From Oribacterium sp. KHPX15 (GTDB taxonomy: Bacteria > Bacillota > Clostridia > Lachnospirales > Lachnospiraceae): a DNA stretch of 64,000 bases. Every line of letters begins with the position of its first letter. Positions within the stretch are counted from its first letter, which is position 1. Shown here piece after piece: positions 9,114 to 17,772 of the stretch. Made by a program: the position numbers and the translations under genes. Location of the stretch: positions 248,001 through 312,000 of the forward strand of contig NZ_FNRG01000002.1 of NCBI RefSeq assembly GCF_900107835.1, given 5' to 3'. The notes beneath the pieces are model-generated. The model saw only the letters and a list, made by a program, of their open reading frames with translations, was not told the origin of the DNA and searched no databases.

Positions 9114-9669
9114 GATAGGACGTATATTCTTTGACAAGGTCTTTACAATGTTCCCGCGTCATCACGATGTATCTGTCAAGATAATCTATCCTCTCCTGAA
9201 TGCTGACTTTGTTTTGTCCCACGGTCTTCATACACTCATGATTCCTGGAGACCAGGAAAGTGTTTTCTCCGTCAAAGAATGCCTTTTTCTCTCCCTCCGG
9301 CATCTTGGCCGTTATATCATTTCCAAGAGCTTTCAACTCACGGTCCCAGAGATCCGCTATTTTCTGATAATTATCTTTAAGAGACTCATCCTGTTCCAGT
9401 GTGGAGATCCTTTCATAAAGGGTATCTATCTCCTCAAAACTAGAATTATATTTTTCCAAAAGCTCCTCTTCAGGCTCACTGATTTCTTCAATAGCCGTGA
9501 ATATAAGCTGCTCTTCTTTTTCATGCGGAAGGGTCTCCGCTACAGATTCCATCTCGAAAGAATCGAGTCTGTCCTTAAGATATATTCTTAATCCCAAAGT
9601 AATAATGGTGCACACCAAAGTGAGCACCATTATCCCCCAAAGTGTTTTTTTAGAAATTCTGTTGTGCAT
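9103..9669 (-). CDS. membrane-anchored protein with a lysozyme-inhibitor LprI-like (DUF1311-type) domain
   Basis: The 188-residue product has one N-terminal membrane segment (about residues 10-29) and no lipobox. An acidic Glu-rich linker (~45-80) follows, then a helical domain at about 100-182. That domain carries the spaced pattern W108-D-x-E-L, MPEGEKKAFF, and SRNHEC, resembling the LprI/DUF1311 fold, whose characterised members inhibit lysozyme. This assignment is by pattern only; expected paired cysteines are not all obvious. It starts seven bases after the beta-CASP gene stop, so the two are probably co-transcribed. Its 3' end overlaps the alaS promoter region by a few bases. Confidence 0.62.
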   Translation of the reverse strand: MHNRISKKTLWGIMVLTLVCTIITLGLRIYLKDRLDSFEMESVAETLPHEKEEQLIFTAIEEISEPEEELLEKYNSSFEEIDTLYERISTLEQDESLKDNYQKIADLWDRELKALGNDITAKMPEGEKKAFFDGENTFLVSRNHECMKTVGQNKVSIQERIDYLDRYIVMTREHCKDLVKEYTSYLAT

Positions 9670-9675
9670 GTTTTA

Positions 9676-11304
9676 TCATCTCATCCATTTGTCATAGAGA
9701 TTCAGTATCTGGTCTGTGAACTTCGCAAGATCCTTGTTGGTTCCGCCGTAATTTGCCCTGACAGCCGTAAGAAGCTTATTGTAAGCAGACATAAGTCTGT
9801 CATATGCCGCGTCAGATATCTTTCTCCGCCCGGGTATGCCGCTGGAAGAATACTCAGCTTCCTTAACCACTCGGACAGGCTGTCCCTCAAATTCCCACTT
9901 ACCGTTTGCAAGGTTGAAAACGGATCCGGAATACGGACAGTCAACTTTATAACCAAGCTTTTCAAAAATAAGTGAAGCCAATGTCTTCATTGCGTCATCA
10001 TCACCGTGAACGAGAAAAACTCTGTCCGGCCTGTTGAGATCATACGCAGATATCCAGTCTATAAGACCGTCCTGATCAGCGTGTGAAGACATCGCCGCCA
10101 TCTGGGCGATCTCTGCCCTGACCACAATCTCCTCTCCAAATATCCTGACAGTCTTTGCACCGTCTACAAGCACGCGCCCCAGGGTTCCCTCAGCCTGATA
10201 TCCCGCAAAAACTATTGTGGACTCAGGTCTCCAGAGGTTGTACTTGATATGGTGCCTGATACGTCCGGCATCACACATTCCGGATGCGGAGATAATAACC
10301 TTTGGTGTCTCGTCATAATTGATGTATCTGGATTCCTCGGAGGTGATCAGGAGATTAAGTCCTTTAAAGGATATAGGATTTATACCCTTCATGACAAGCT
10401 CTCTTGTGGCATCATCATAGCAGTCCGAAAGATTCTGAGTAAACACATGAGTTGCTTCAACTGCCAGGGGGCTGTCTACATAAACAGGAAAATCCCCGTG
10501 TCCCGTTACAAGCTTATCCTGCTTTATCTGCCTGAACAGATACAGAAGCTCCTGAGTACGCCCAACCGCAAATGCAGGCATTACCACATTACCGCCCCTG
10601 TCCAGGGTTCTCTGGGTTATCTTTACAAGATCATCAATGTGATTAACGCTCTTATCATGGAACCTGTCTCCATAAGTGGATTCCATTACCACATAATCCG
10701 CATCATGAATGTATTGCGGGTCTCTGATAAGCGGTTTATCAAAATTACCCAGATCTCCGGAGAACACTATCTTCTTCGAAATTCCGTTTTCATTTATCAA
10801 AACTTCAATGGACGCAGACCCCAGCAGATGTCCGGCATCTATAAACCGAATCTTAACTCCGTCCCCAAGCTCCACAACTTCATTGTAGTCAACACCTCGA
10901 AAATGCTCCAGCACTCCATTTACATCATTGAGATCATAGATAGGAGCCACTCTGTCAGCTCCTGCTCTCTGACCCTTACGATTTTTATACTCCGTCTCCT
11001 GCATCTGAATATGTGCCGAATCCCTGAGCATTATGTTAACCAGGTCTTCCGTTGCCCTTGTGGTAACCACCGTTCCGTTAAAGCCATTCTTGTAAGCATA
11101 TGGAATCATACCGGAATGGTCGATATGGGCATGTGTCAAAAGTATGTAATCAATATCAGAATATTTCACCGGCATGGGAGCATTCTCATAATGCTTGATC
11201 CCCTGCTGCATGCCGCAGTCAATCATGATCTTTAATCCTGCTGCATGAAGATAATGTAATGAACCGGTTACTTCATGATCTGCTCCGATAAAGTAAAGTT
11301 TCAT
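9676..11304 (-). CDS. beta-CASP metallo-beta-lactamase fold nuclease/hydrolase
   Basis: The 542-residue protein has the metallo-beta-lactamase motif THAHIDHSGMIPY near residue 60, further metal ligands in FIDAGHLLGSASIEV and FSGDLGNFD, and a central beta-CASP domain (MESTYGDRFH, MPAFAVGRTQELLY). The C-terminal RMMBL segment includes SHADQDGLIDWI and FLVHGDDDAM. This architecture is that of CPSF-like and YsgA-type RNA-processing hydrolases; an RNase role is inferred from the family. The ATG at 11304 follows GGAGG by five bases; an upstream in-frame GTG at 11310 overlaps that site and is unlikely. A ~35-residue basic tail follows the RMMBL domain. Confidence 0.9.
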   Translation of the reverse strand: MKLYFIGADHEVTGSLHYLHAAGLKIMIDCGMQQGIKHYENAPMPVKYSDIDYILLTHAHIDHSGMIPYAYKNGFNGTVVTTRATEDLVNIMLRDSAHIQMQETEYKNRKGQRAGADRVAPIYDLNDVNGVLEHFRGVDYNEVVELGDGVKIRFIDAGHLLGSASIEVLINENGISKKIVFSGDLGNFDKPLIRDPQYIHDADYVVMESTYGDRFHDKSVNHIDDLVKITQRTLDRGGNVVMPAFAVGRTQELLYLFRQIKQDKLVTGHGDFPVYVDSPLAVEATHVFTQNLSDCYDDATRELVMKGINPISFKGLNLLITSEESRYINYDETPKVIISASGMCDAGRIRHHIKYNLWRPESTIVFAGYQAEGTLGRVLVDGAKTVRIFGEEIVVRAEIAQMAAMSSHADQDGLIDWISAYDLNRPDRVFLVHGDDDAMKTLASLIFEKLGYKVDCPYSGSVFNLANGKWEFEGQPVRVVKEAEYSSSGIPGRRKISDAAYDRLMSAYNKLLTAVRANYGGTNKDLAKFTDQILNLYDKWMR

Positions 11305-11404
11305 AGTCACCTCCGGTCAAATCTGGAATGTCAGCCAATTTAAAAGCGCTTTGTAAAGGGTTGACGATGCCGACATGTTTTCACAAAAAACCCGATACAA
11401 CAAA

Positions 11405-11451
11405 TAAAAAAGTCCTGTCGATATAACATTATTATACCAACAGAACTTTTT
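11405..11451 (-). terminator. terminator of the liv operon
   Basis: An 11-bp stem pairs 11440-11450 with 11408-11418, with one G-U pair, and is followed on the minus strand by six T. It lies 35 bases beyond the livF stop. Confidence 0.8.
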
Positions 11452-11484
11452 GAATTCCATGCTTCTATATTTGATTGTCGATAA

Positions 11485-12198
11485 TTATTCCGAAAGATAA
11501 GCAGCCTTGACCTTGGGGTCATTCGCAAGCTCCTGAGCATTACCCTCGATGGTGATATTTCCGGTCTCAAGCACGTAAGCACGGTTAGCAATGGACAGGG
11601 CTTTGTTGGCATTCTGCTCTACCAGAAGCACCGTAACGCCTGAGTCGTGGATCTTCTCAATGATGTTGAAGATCTCATTTACATAGATAGGTGAAAGTCC
11701 CATGGAGGGCTCGTCCAGAACCATCATTTCAGGCTTACTCATAAGCGCTCTTCCCATGGCAAGCATCTGCTGCTCACCTCCGGAAAGCGTTCCGGCCATC
11801 TGGTTTCTGCGCTCCTCCAGTCTGGGGAAATGCTCATATACCGTTCTGAGAGTGGCTTCAATGCCCTCTTTATCCTTACGGGTGTAGGCTCCGAGCATCA
11901 GGTTCTGGTAAACCGAAAGAGTTGCAAAAACTCTTCTCCCCTCAGGAACATGGGCAAGCCCGTTAGCCACCAGCTGGTGTCCCGGTGTATGGATGATCTC
12001 TTTTCCATTATACATTACGCTTCCGGAACGGGCCGGTATAAGGCCTGTTATAGTTTGAAGTGTGGTGGTTTTTCCGGCTCCGTTTGCACCGATAAGAGTT
12101 ACTATCTCACCTTTGTCAACATGGAAGGAAATGCCTTTAAGCGCATGGATCACACCGTAATATACGTTCAGATCCTTAACATCTAACATTATACTCAT
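11485..12198 (-). CDS. livF: branched-chain amino acid ABC transporter, ATPase LivF
   Basis: LivF is the second of two ATPases powering import of Leu, Ile and Val. The 237-residue product has Walker A GANGAGKTTTLQTITG, the ABC signature TLSGGEQQMLAMGRALM and Walker B MMVLDEPSMGL. The sequence MLDVKDLNVYYGVIHALKG is the typical LivF opening. The ATG at 12198 is preceded by GGAGGG seven bases upstream. It is the last gene of the liv cluster, 12 bases after livG, and is followed by a terminator. Confidence 0.96.
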   Translation of the reverse strand: MSIMLDVKDLNVYYGVIHALKGISFHVDKGEIVTLIGANGAGKTTTLQTITGLIPARSGSVMYNGKEIIHTPGHQLVANGLAHVPEGRRVFATLSVYQNLMLGAYTRKDKEGIEATLRTVYEHFPRLEERRNQMAGTLSGGEQQMLAMGRALMSKPEMMVLDEPSMGLSPIYVNEIFNIIEKIHDSGVTVLLVEQNANKALSIANRAYVLETGNITIEGNAQELANDPKVKAAYLSE

Positions 12199-12210
12199 CA
12201 GTTTCCCTCC

Positions 12211-12972
12211 TTAATCACCAAGATATGCTTTTATAACTTCAGGATCATGCAGAACATCCTGAGTCAGTCCCTGCTTAAGTACCTGTCCGAAATTAAGAAC
12301 TGTTAATCTGTCGCAGATACCGGAAACAAGCTTCATATCATGCTCTATCAGAAGGATCGTCATGTCGAATTTATCTCTTACGAGACGGATGGTATTCATA
12401 AGCTCTTCGGTTTCATTGGGATTCATGCCGGCTGCCGGCTCATCAAGGAGAAGCAGCTTCGGTTCTGTTGCAAGGGCTCTGGCGATTTCAAGCTTTCTCT
12501 GCTGACCATAAGGAAGATTCGAAGCCTTATAATCACAATATCCTTCCAGCTCGAAAACCTTCAGAAGCTCCAGAGCTCTCTCATCCATCTGTTTTTCCAC
12601 TTTGCGGAACTTAGGTGTACGAAAAATTCCGTCAAGGGTTGAATAAGTATGGTTGTTATGAAGTCCCACCTTAACATTATCCAAAACGGATAGCTGAGAA
12701 AAAAGACGTATATTCTGGAAGGTTCTGGCTATGCCCTTCTTATTTATAGCCTCACAGTCAAGTCCGGTAATGTTGTCTCCATCCAGGGTTATCTGCCCGT
12801 TTGTAGGTTTATATACTCCGGTCAACAGGTTGAATACAGTGGTTTTTCCGGCACCGTTAGGTCCGATCAGTCCGTAAAGCTCGTTTTTTTCGATTTCAAC
12901 ATTAAACTTATCTACAGCTTTTAATCCGCCAAAGGAAATACCAAGACTGTCTACTTTAAGTAATGCAGCCAT
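12211..12972 (-). CDS. livG: branched-chain amino acid ABC transporter, ATPase LivG
   Basis: LivG pairs with LivF under the LivHM permease. The 253-residue product has Walker A GPNGAGKTTVFNLLTGVY, a signature region NLPYGQQRKLEIARALAT (the LSGGQ-equivalent reads LPYGQQ, as usual in LivG) and Walker B LLLLDEPAAGMNPNE. The long frame reaches back to 13008, but the ATG at 12972 has AAAGGAG upstream and matches the family start. It begins one base after the livM stop, implying coupled translation. Confidence 0.96.
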   Translation of the reverse strand: MAALLKVDSLGISFGGLKAVDKFNVEIEKNELYGLIGPNGAGKTTVFNLLTGVYKPTNGQITLDGDNITGLDCEAINKKGIARTFQNIRLFSQLSVLDNVKVGLHNNHTYSTLDGIFRTPKFRKVEKQMDERALELLKVFELEGYCDYKASNLPYGQQRKLEIARALATEPKLLLLDEPAAGMNPNETEELMNTIRLVRDKFDMTILLIEHDMKLVSGICDRLTVLNFGQVLKQGLTQDVLHDPEVIKAYLGD

Positions 12973-12973
12973 A

Positions 12974-14050
12974 TCAATCCATCTCCTTTCCGCCCTTATT
13001 TTTACCATGTAATGCCGTCATAATACGCTCACGGTACTGCATGAAAGCCGGTGCCGATGTAAACAGCATCATAAAAATAAGAACCACAGCATATATAAGC
13101 ATTCGATAATCACTGAGGCCTCTCAACAGCTCCGGAAGGAGGGTCAGAACAACTGCCGCTATGACAGAACCCCGGATATTTCCGATTCCGCCCATTACCA
13201 CAAATACAAGGATCATAATGGACTGATTATAACCAAAGTTCTTGGGAAGAGCCTGGAGGGAACTCAAATTATGTGCGTAAAGCACACCGCCAACTCCTGC
13301 GATAGCCGCAGAAATTGTAAATGCCAGAAGCTTATACTTTGTGATATTAAGTCCTACCGACTCGGCTGCTATTCTGTTGTCTCTGATTGCCATTATGGCA
13401 CGTCCCGTCCTTGAGTTTATGAGATTCAGGACAATGAATAAAGCAATAAGCAGTAATATAACACCTATTGTGAAATTTGAATTTTTGGGAGCACCGGTTA
13501 TACCCTGTGCACCTTTGATGATGATGGTTCCGCCATCCATATTGAGATGCATACTGTCCTCAAGAGAAAAATGAGGTCCCTTTGCATCCACGCCAAAATA
13601 AAGGGCATTAACCAGATTCTTTATGATCTCACCGAAAGCAAGTGTAACTATGGCAAGATAATCTCCCTTTAGTCTCAGAACCGGAATACCGATCAGGAAT
13701 CCGAAAAATGCGGCAGAAACCGCTCCTATAAGGATAGCAAATAAAAAACGTATTCCTTCAGGCATCGAGGAGGACTTCATAAGCATTGACCAGGTTGCAC
13801 TGGTAAAGGCGCCTATACACATAAATCCGGCATGACCGAGTGAAAGCTCTCCGGAGATGCCTACCACCAGGTTGAGGCTCACTGCAAGTATGGAATAAAT
13901 GCAGAGAGGAACCAGAAGTCCCTTCAGAAGAGAGGTGATGTTTCCGGTCTTCATCATTACCTCAACTATGATATATGCAGCGATCACCATACCGAAAGTG
14001 ATCAGATTGCTGCGAAAGATTTTCTGTTTTTCAACATTAACTTTATCCAT
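12974..14050 (-). CDS. livM: branched-chain amino acid ABC transporter, permease LivM
   Basis: This 358-residue permease has about nine to ten hydrophobic segments. It carries the family motifs GISGELSLGHAGFMCIGAF and RLKGDYLAIVTLAFGEIIK, and the later GRAIMAIRDNRIAAESVGLN cytoplasmic loop that contacts the ATPases. An N-terminal extension of ~30 residues precedes the first conserved loop. It lies six bases downstream of livH and one base upstream of livG. Confidence 0.95.
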   Translation of the reverse strand: MDKVNVEKQKIFRSNLITFGMVIAAYIIVEVMMKTGNITSLLKGLLVPLCIYSILAVSLNLVVGISGELSLGHAGFMCIGAFTSATWSMLMKSSSMPEGIRFLFAILIGAVSAAFFGFLIGIPVLRLKGDYLAIVTLAFGEIIKNLVNALYFGVDAKGPHFSLEDSMHLNMDGGTIIIKGAQGITGAPKNSNFTIGVILLLIALFIVLNLINSRTGRAIMAIRDNRIAAESVGLNITKYKLLAFTISAAIAGVGGVLYAHNLSSLQALPKNFGYNQSIMILVFVVMGGIGNIRGSVIAAVVLTLLPELLRGLSDYRMLIYAVVLIFMMLFTSAPAFMQYRERIMTALHGKNKGGKEMD

Positions 14051-14056
14051 ACTATC

Positions 14057-14941
14057 TCACACTTTCTCCATGATTTTCTTACCAAGTATACCTGTAGGCT
14101 TCACGAGAAGAACGATGATCAGAACAGAAAACACGATTGCATCCGAAAGCTTTGAAGATATATATGCCTTTGCAAGATTTTCCAAAACACCAAGTATTAT
14201 TCCGCCGATGAACGCACCGGGGATAGAGCCGATACCTCCGAGAACCGCAGCTACGAATGCCTTGATACCGGGCATGGCACCTGTGGTCGGAGTAAGTGTG
14301 GGATATGCGGAGCAAAGAAGAATACCGCCTATGGCAGCAAGCGCTGATCCTATGGCGAAGGTCATGGAAATGGTTCCGTTAACATCCACACCCATAAGAG
14401 TAGCTGCACCCTTATCCTCCGAAACAGCGAGCATAGCCTGACCGGCTTTTGTTTTATTGATAAAAGTCACGAGACCTGTAACTATGATGATACAGGTTAC
14501 GATCGTAACGATAGTCTCTCCGGATATGGTAAGCTGTCCTCCCGCAAGCTTCACCGGCTTAAGCGGCACAAAAGAGCTGAAGCTCTTTGGATTTGCGCTA
14601 AAGATAAGCTGAGCAAGGTTCTGAAGAAGGTAAGACACACCGATAGCTGTAATGAGCACGGATAATGAATTTGCCTGACGAAGAGGCTTATATGCAACCT
14701 TCTCAATGGTGATACCAAGTAATGTACAGACCGCCATGCTGACCAGCACTGCCACAGGTATAGGGAGTCCCATGGAATTAAGTGCTATAAAAGCCGTATA
14801 TCCGCCCACCATCAGGATGTCACCATGTGCAAAATTCAGCATCTTGGCGATACCATATACCATGGTATATCCAAGAGCGATAATAGCATACACTGACCCA
14901 AGGCTCAGTCCGTTAAGAAGATATGAAATAAAACTCATCAT
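14057..14941 (-). CDS. livH: branched-chain amino acid ABC transporter, permease LivH
   Basis: LivH is the partner permease of LivM. The product begins MMSFISYLLNGLSLGSVYAI, then GYTMVYGIAKMLNFAHGDIL, the hallmark permease loop. A later DVNGTISMTFAIGSALAAIG loop and eight hydrophobic segments follow. The frame continues back to 14971, but the ATG at 14941 (294 residues) has GAGGTGG upstream and fits the family; the next codon is also ATG. It starts about 180 bases after the binding-protein gene, with a hairpin between. Confidence 0.94.
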   Translation of the reverse strand: MMSFISYLLNGLSLGSVYAIIALGYTMVYGIAKMLNFAHGDILMVGGYTAFIALNSMGLPIPVAVLVSMAVCTLLGITIEKVAYKPLRQANSLSVLITAIGVSYLLQNLAQLIFSANPKSFSSFVPLKPVKLAGGQLTISGETIVTIVTCIIIVTGLVTFINKTKAGQAMLAVSEDKGAATLMGVDVNGTISMTFAIGSALAAIGGILLCSAYPTLTPTTGAMPGIKAFVAAVLGGIGSIPGAFIGGIILGVLENLAKAYISSKLSDAIVFSVLIIVLLVKPTGILGKKIMEKV

Positions 14942-15033
14942 CTTTGCCACCTCATCGTTCAAAATCATCATGTCTATTCATCGACATGTACCCGCGTAAT
15001 AATAATCTCTTGCAAAAATATCATCACACATTT

Positions 15034-15064
15034 AAAGGGCTGCTTTTTTTAAAAGCAACCCTTT
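15034..15064 (-). terminator. hairpin between livJ and livH (partial terminator or mRNA stabiliser)
   Basis: AAAGGGTTGCTTTT pairs with AAAAGCAGCCCTTT across a short A-rich loop. The 3' side has only AAATG, no real T-run. This is a common place for a hairpin that leaves binding-protein mRNA in excess over permease mRNA. Confidence 0.6.
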
Positions 15065-15118
15065 ATGCTTAAAACCTGTCAAGTTAGAATACCAGGAAGC
15101 TTCCCTGCTCCATATTTA

Positions 15119-16348
15119 TCATTCAGCTGATACGTAAGCGCCGTCCTTGATAACTACTGCCTTAGGCTCCTTATCAACATCGCCCTTCTCATCCCAGGTC
15201 ATTCCTGAACCTGTTATACCATCATATGAAAGGGTCTTCATCTGCTCTTCAATACCTGCACCGATGGCGTCAACTGACATATCAGGTGTAAGGTTTCCTG
15301 CTTCGATAGCAGCCTTGATGATATATGCCGCATCATAAGAATCTGCAGCAAACTGTATAGGTGTTCCGCCGAATGCTTCTTTATACTTTGTTACGAAGTT
15401 TACTGTTGCATCATCTGTTGCATCTGCAGCAAATGGTGTAAGAAGCATAAGTCCCTCAGCAAGTGATGTATCGAAATTCTCAACATCAAGGATTCCGTCC
15501 ATACCATCTACACCGAAGAAAATCGGCTTGTAGCCCATTGTATCAGCCTGTGTAAGCACAAGAGCTGCTTCTGTATAGTAGAAAGGAAGGAATGCCAGCT
15601 CTGCGCCTGATGCCTGCATCTTCTGAAGCTGTGTAGAGAAATCTGTCTTTGAATCTGCTGTGAACTGCTCTGTATCTACGATCTCGATTCCGTAATTCTG
15701 TGCCTCTGAAGCAAATGACTCATAGATTCCGCTTGAGTAAACATCTGATGAATCATAAAGGATAGCTACCTTTGTAGCAAGCTTGTTCTCTCCGATGTAC
15801 TGTGCTGACTTGGCACCCTGTGCAGGATCTGAGAAGCATACTCTGTAAGCATTAGCTGTGTTTGTACAATCAACCGCTGAACCTGAAGGTGTAAGCATGA
15901 AGAGATTGTCATTAACTGCCTCAGCACCTACTGCGATGGTCGGGGCCGAAGTTGTAGGTCCGATAAGTGCCTGCATTCCCCAGTCTTTTAATGAGTTGTA
16001 AGCATTAACAGCCTTCTCCTGATCATGCTCGTCATCAGCTGTCTGAAGCTCTACCTGATAGCCGTTTATTCCGCCGTTCTCATTGATCTCATCAATAGCG
16101 ATCTTTGCACCATTGACAACTGCTGTTCCATATACTGCAGCACCGCCTGTAAGAGGTCCCTGTGAACCAAACTTCCACTTAAGGTCAGACGAAGCAGCTG
16201 CGCCACTGTCTCCGGAAGCTGCAGCCGCTGTGGTCTCAGCCGCCTTGTCTCCGGAAGCTGCATTTGTTGTTCCTGTTGATGAAGATCCGCAGGCAACAAG
16301 TGATGCTGCCATAGCACCTGCGAGTACAACACTTAAAACTTTTTTCAT
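15119..16348 (-). CDS. livJ: branched-chain amino acid ABC transporter, substrate-binding lipoprotein
   Basis: This 409-residue type 1 periplasmic-binding-fold protein captures substrate outside the membrane for LivHMGF. Its signal peptide MKKVLSVVLAGAMAASLVAC ends in a lipobox with Cys20. A Ser/Thr/Ala-rich linker reaches to about residue 52. The mature domain opens with KFGSQGPLTGGAAVYG, the typical ligand-site strand, followed by AIDEINENGGINGYQVEL. Specificity for Leu/Ile/Val is inferred from the adjacent liv genes. The ATG follows AGGAGGAG by about seven bases. A consensus promoter and a structured leader precede it. Confidence 0.95.
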   Translation of the reverse strand: MKKVLSVVLAGAMAASLVACGSSSTGTTNAASGDKAAETTAAAASGDSGAAASSDLKWKFGSQGPLTGGAAVYGTAVVNGAKIAIDEINENGGINGYQVELQTADDEHDQEKAVNAYNSLKDWGMQALIGPTTSAPTIAVGAEAVNDNLFMLTPSGSAVDCTNTANAYRVCFSDPAQGAKSAQYIGENKLATKVAILYDSSDVYSSGIYESFASEAQNYGIEIVDTEQFTADSKTDFSTQLQKMQASGAELAFLPFYYTEAALVLTQADTMGYKPIFFGVDGMDGILDVENFDTSLAEGLMLLTPFAADATDDATVNFVTKYKEAFGGTPIQFAADSYDAAYIIKAAIEAGNLTPDMSVDAIGAGIEEQMKTLSYDGITGSGMTWDEKGDVDKEPKAVVIKDGAYVSAE

Positions 16349-16464
16349 TACTTTTCTCCTCCTAAGTCTTCTTTTCGAACCGGCTCCCGGCTCTTTCCGT
16401 ACTGATCAGATACGCCCTACGTAACCCCATAAGTCCAATATCTGATACTGAAAACCTTTATTTG

Positions 16465-16493
16465 ATTATAAAAAACAGGCTATCGAAAGTCAA
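16465..16493 (-). promoter_or_regulatory. livJ: consensus sigma-A promoter for livJ-HMGF
   Basis: TTGACT (16488-16493) and TATAAT (16465-16470) are separated by exactly 17 bases. The spacer contains CTTTCGATAGCCTG, one arm of the repeat at 16476-16540, so a protein or structure bound there would mask the promoter. The leader to the livJ start is about 110 bases. Confidence 0.85.
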
Positions 16494-16540
16494 TTGCTTT
16501 TATAACAATAAAGCAAATTAATTTTTCTTTCGATAACCTG
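16476..16540 (-). repeat. nested inverted repeat overlapping the livJ promoter, possibly the gpsA terminator
   Basis: Outer arms CAGGTTATCGAAAG and CTTTCGATAGCCTG (14 bases, one G-U pair) flank an inner pair AATTTGCTTT / AAAAGCAATT. On the minus strand the hairpin is followed by TTTTTTAT, so it can act as an intrinsic terminator for gpsA, while its 3' arm forms the livJ promoter spacer. Confidence 0.65.
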
Positions 16541-16669
16541 CGGTTATGTACGATATAAGTTAAAGCTTGAACCCGTTACATGGTTTTTCTATATCAATTT
16601 TGACTCCTGCAGAGGATGACACGCATGCAAAAGTATGCTGATTTAACGTCTAAAAACGTCCGTTTTTCC

Positions 16670-17677
16670 TTATTTATTAAAACAAAGCCCCTGATTCTCC
16701 AGCCTTCTGTCCCTCATCATGAGATCCTTAACAGCTTTCTCCGGAGACTTGTTTTCAAACAATACCTGATTGATCTCACTCACTATAGGCATGGTCACAT
16801 TATATTTTTCAGCAAGCTGTAAAGCTGCCCTGGATGCATATACACCCTCGACAACCTGTCCCACTTCCTTCATGGCCTCCTTATATGGTTTTCCCTGGCC
16901 TATAAGTATTCCGGCTCTCCGGTTTCTGGAATGCATGGAGGCACAGGTAACTATCAGATCACCTATTCCGCTGAGTCCCTGGAAGGTTTCTATGTCACAT
17001 CCCATTTTTACACCCAGTCTTGTGATCTCGGCAATGCCTCTCGTGATAAGAGCCGCCTTGCTGTTGTCTCCGTAACCGAGACCGTCCGCTATTCCCGCAG
17101 CGAGAGCAACAACATTCTTGAGAGCGCCTCCGATTTCGATACCCTTTATGTCCGGATTAATGTAAACCCTGAAGCAGTCACACATGAAAGTATCCTGGAT
17201 AAATCTGGCAGTTTTTTCGGTTCTGGCTCCTGTAACTATGGTTGTGGGAATAAATCTTGACACCTCTTCCGCATGGCTCGGTCCCGACAGCACCGCCACA
17301 TCCGCCTGGGGTATTTCTTCCTCTATGATATCAGTCATGGTCTTTAAGGAATCAGCTTCAATGCCTTTTGCAACAGACACTATAACCTGACCCTGACGTA
17401 TGTAGCCGGACATCTTCTTCGAAGTTTCCCTGATATATATGGAAGGAACAGCAAGAACTATCATGTCTCTGTCCTGTAACGCCTGCTGCATATCAGAGGT
17501 AACCTTCAACCCTTCAGGCAATACCGCATCAGGAAGGTTTTTATGTTTTCTGCTCACCTCCATTGTCTCAGCATTCTCCTGAGATCTGGTCCAGAGAACT
17601 GTCTCATGGTTGTTGTGAGTCAAAAGAATCGCCAAAGCAGTGCCCCAGGTGCCGGCACCTATTACCGCTGTCTTCAT
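16670..17677 (-). CDS. gpsA: glycerol-3-phosphate dehydrogenase [NAD(P)+]
   Basis: GpsA reduces dihydroxyacetone phosphate to sn-glycerol 3-phosphate, the backbone for phospholipids. The 335-residue product starts MKTAVIGAGTWGTALAILLT with the NAD(P)-binding turn. It contains VAVLSGPSHAEEVSRFIPT and the catalytic Lys region GGALKNVVALAAGIADGLGY. The frame is open back to 17749 but the ATG at 17677 has AAAGGGGAA just upstream. It follows plsY, which consumes its product, so the pair forms a natural pathway unit. Confidence 0.96.
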   Translation of the reverse strand: MKTAVIGAGTWGTALAILLTHNNHETVLWTRSQENAETMEVSRKHKNLPDAVLPEGLKVTSDMQQALQDRDMIVLAVPSIYIRETSKKMSGYIRQGQVIVSVAKGIEADSLKTMTDIIEEEIPQADVAVLSGPSHAEEVSRFIPTTIVTGARTEKTARFIQDTFMCDCFRVYINPDIKGIEIGGALKNVVALAAGIADGLGYGDNSKAALITRGIAEITRLGVKMGCDIETFQGLSGIGDLIVTCASMHSRNRRAGILIGQGKPYKEAMKEVGQVVEGVYASRAALQLAEKYNVTMPIVSEINQVLFENKSPEKAVKDLMMRDRRLENQGLCFNK

Positions 17678-17701
17678 AAATATTTCCCCTTTAATTAAAT
17701 G

Positions 17702-17768
17702 ATGGCGGGAATCGCCATAATATGTTGCAGGTAAATAACCCTTACACATTTATGAGCTCTCCCGCCAT
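17702..17768 (-). repeat. alternative hairpins between plsY and gpsA
   Basis: ATGGCGGGA (17760-17768, read on the minus strand) can pair with TCCCGCCAT (17702-17710). That same 3' segment can instead form a short local hairpin, ATGGCG-ATTCC-CGCCAT (17702-17718). The two folds are mutually exclusive and end about 25 bases before the gpsA start. There is no strong T-run. Confidence 0.5.
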
Positions 17769-17772
17769 TGTG

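Larger units (their letters stand above)
16349..16669 (-). other. livJ leader and gpsA downstream region (no gene)
   Basis: This 321-base gap holds a 65-base interrupted inverted repeat (16476-16540), the livJ promoter whose spacer is the downstream arm of that repeat, and a second hairpin in the leader (16405-16412 with 16439-16446). I found no coding frame worth calling and no riboswitch I recognise. Confidence 0.7.

Noticed and set aside
10249-11235. 328-codon open frame on the plus strand
   Set aside because: Antisense to the beta-CASP hydrolase, which has clear motifs; no ribosome site or family similarity.
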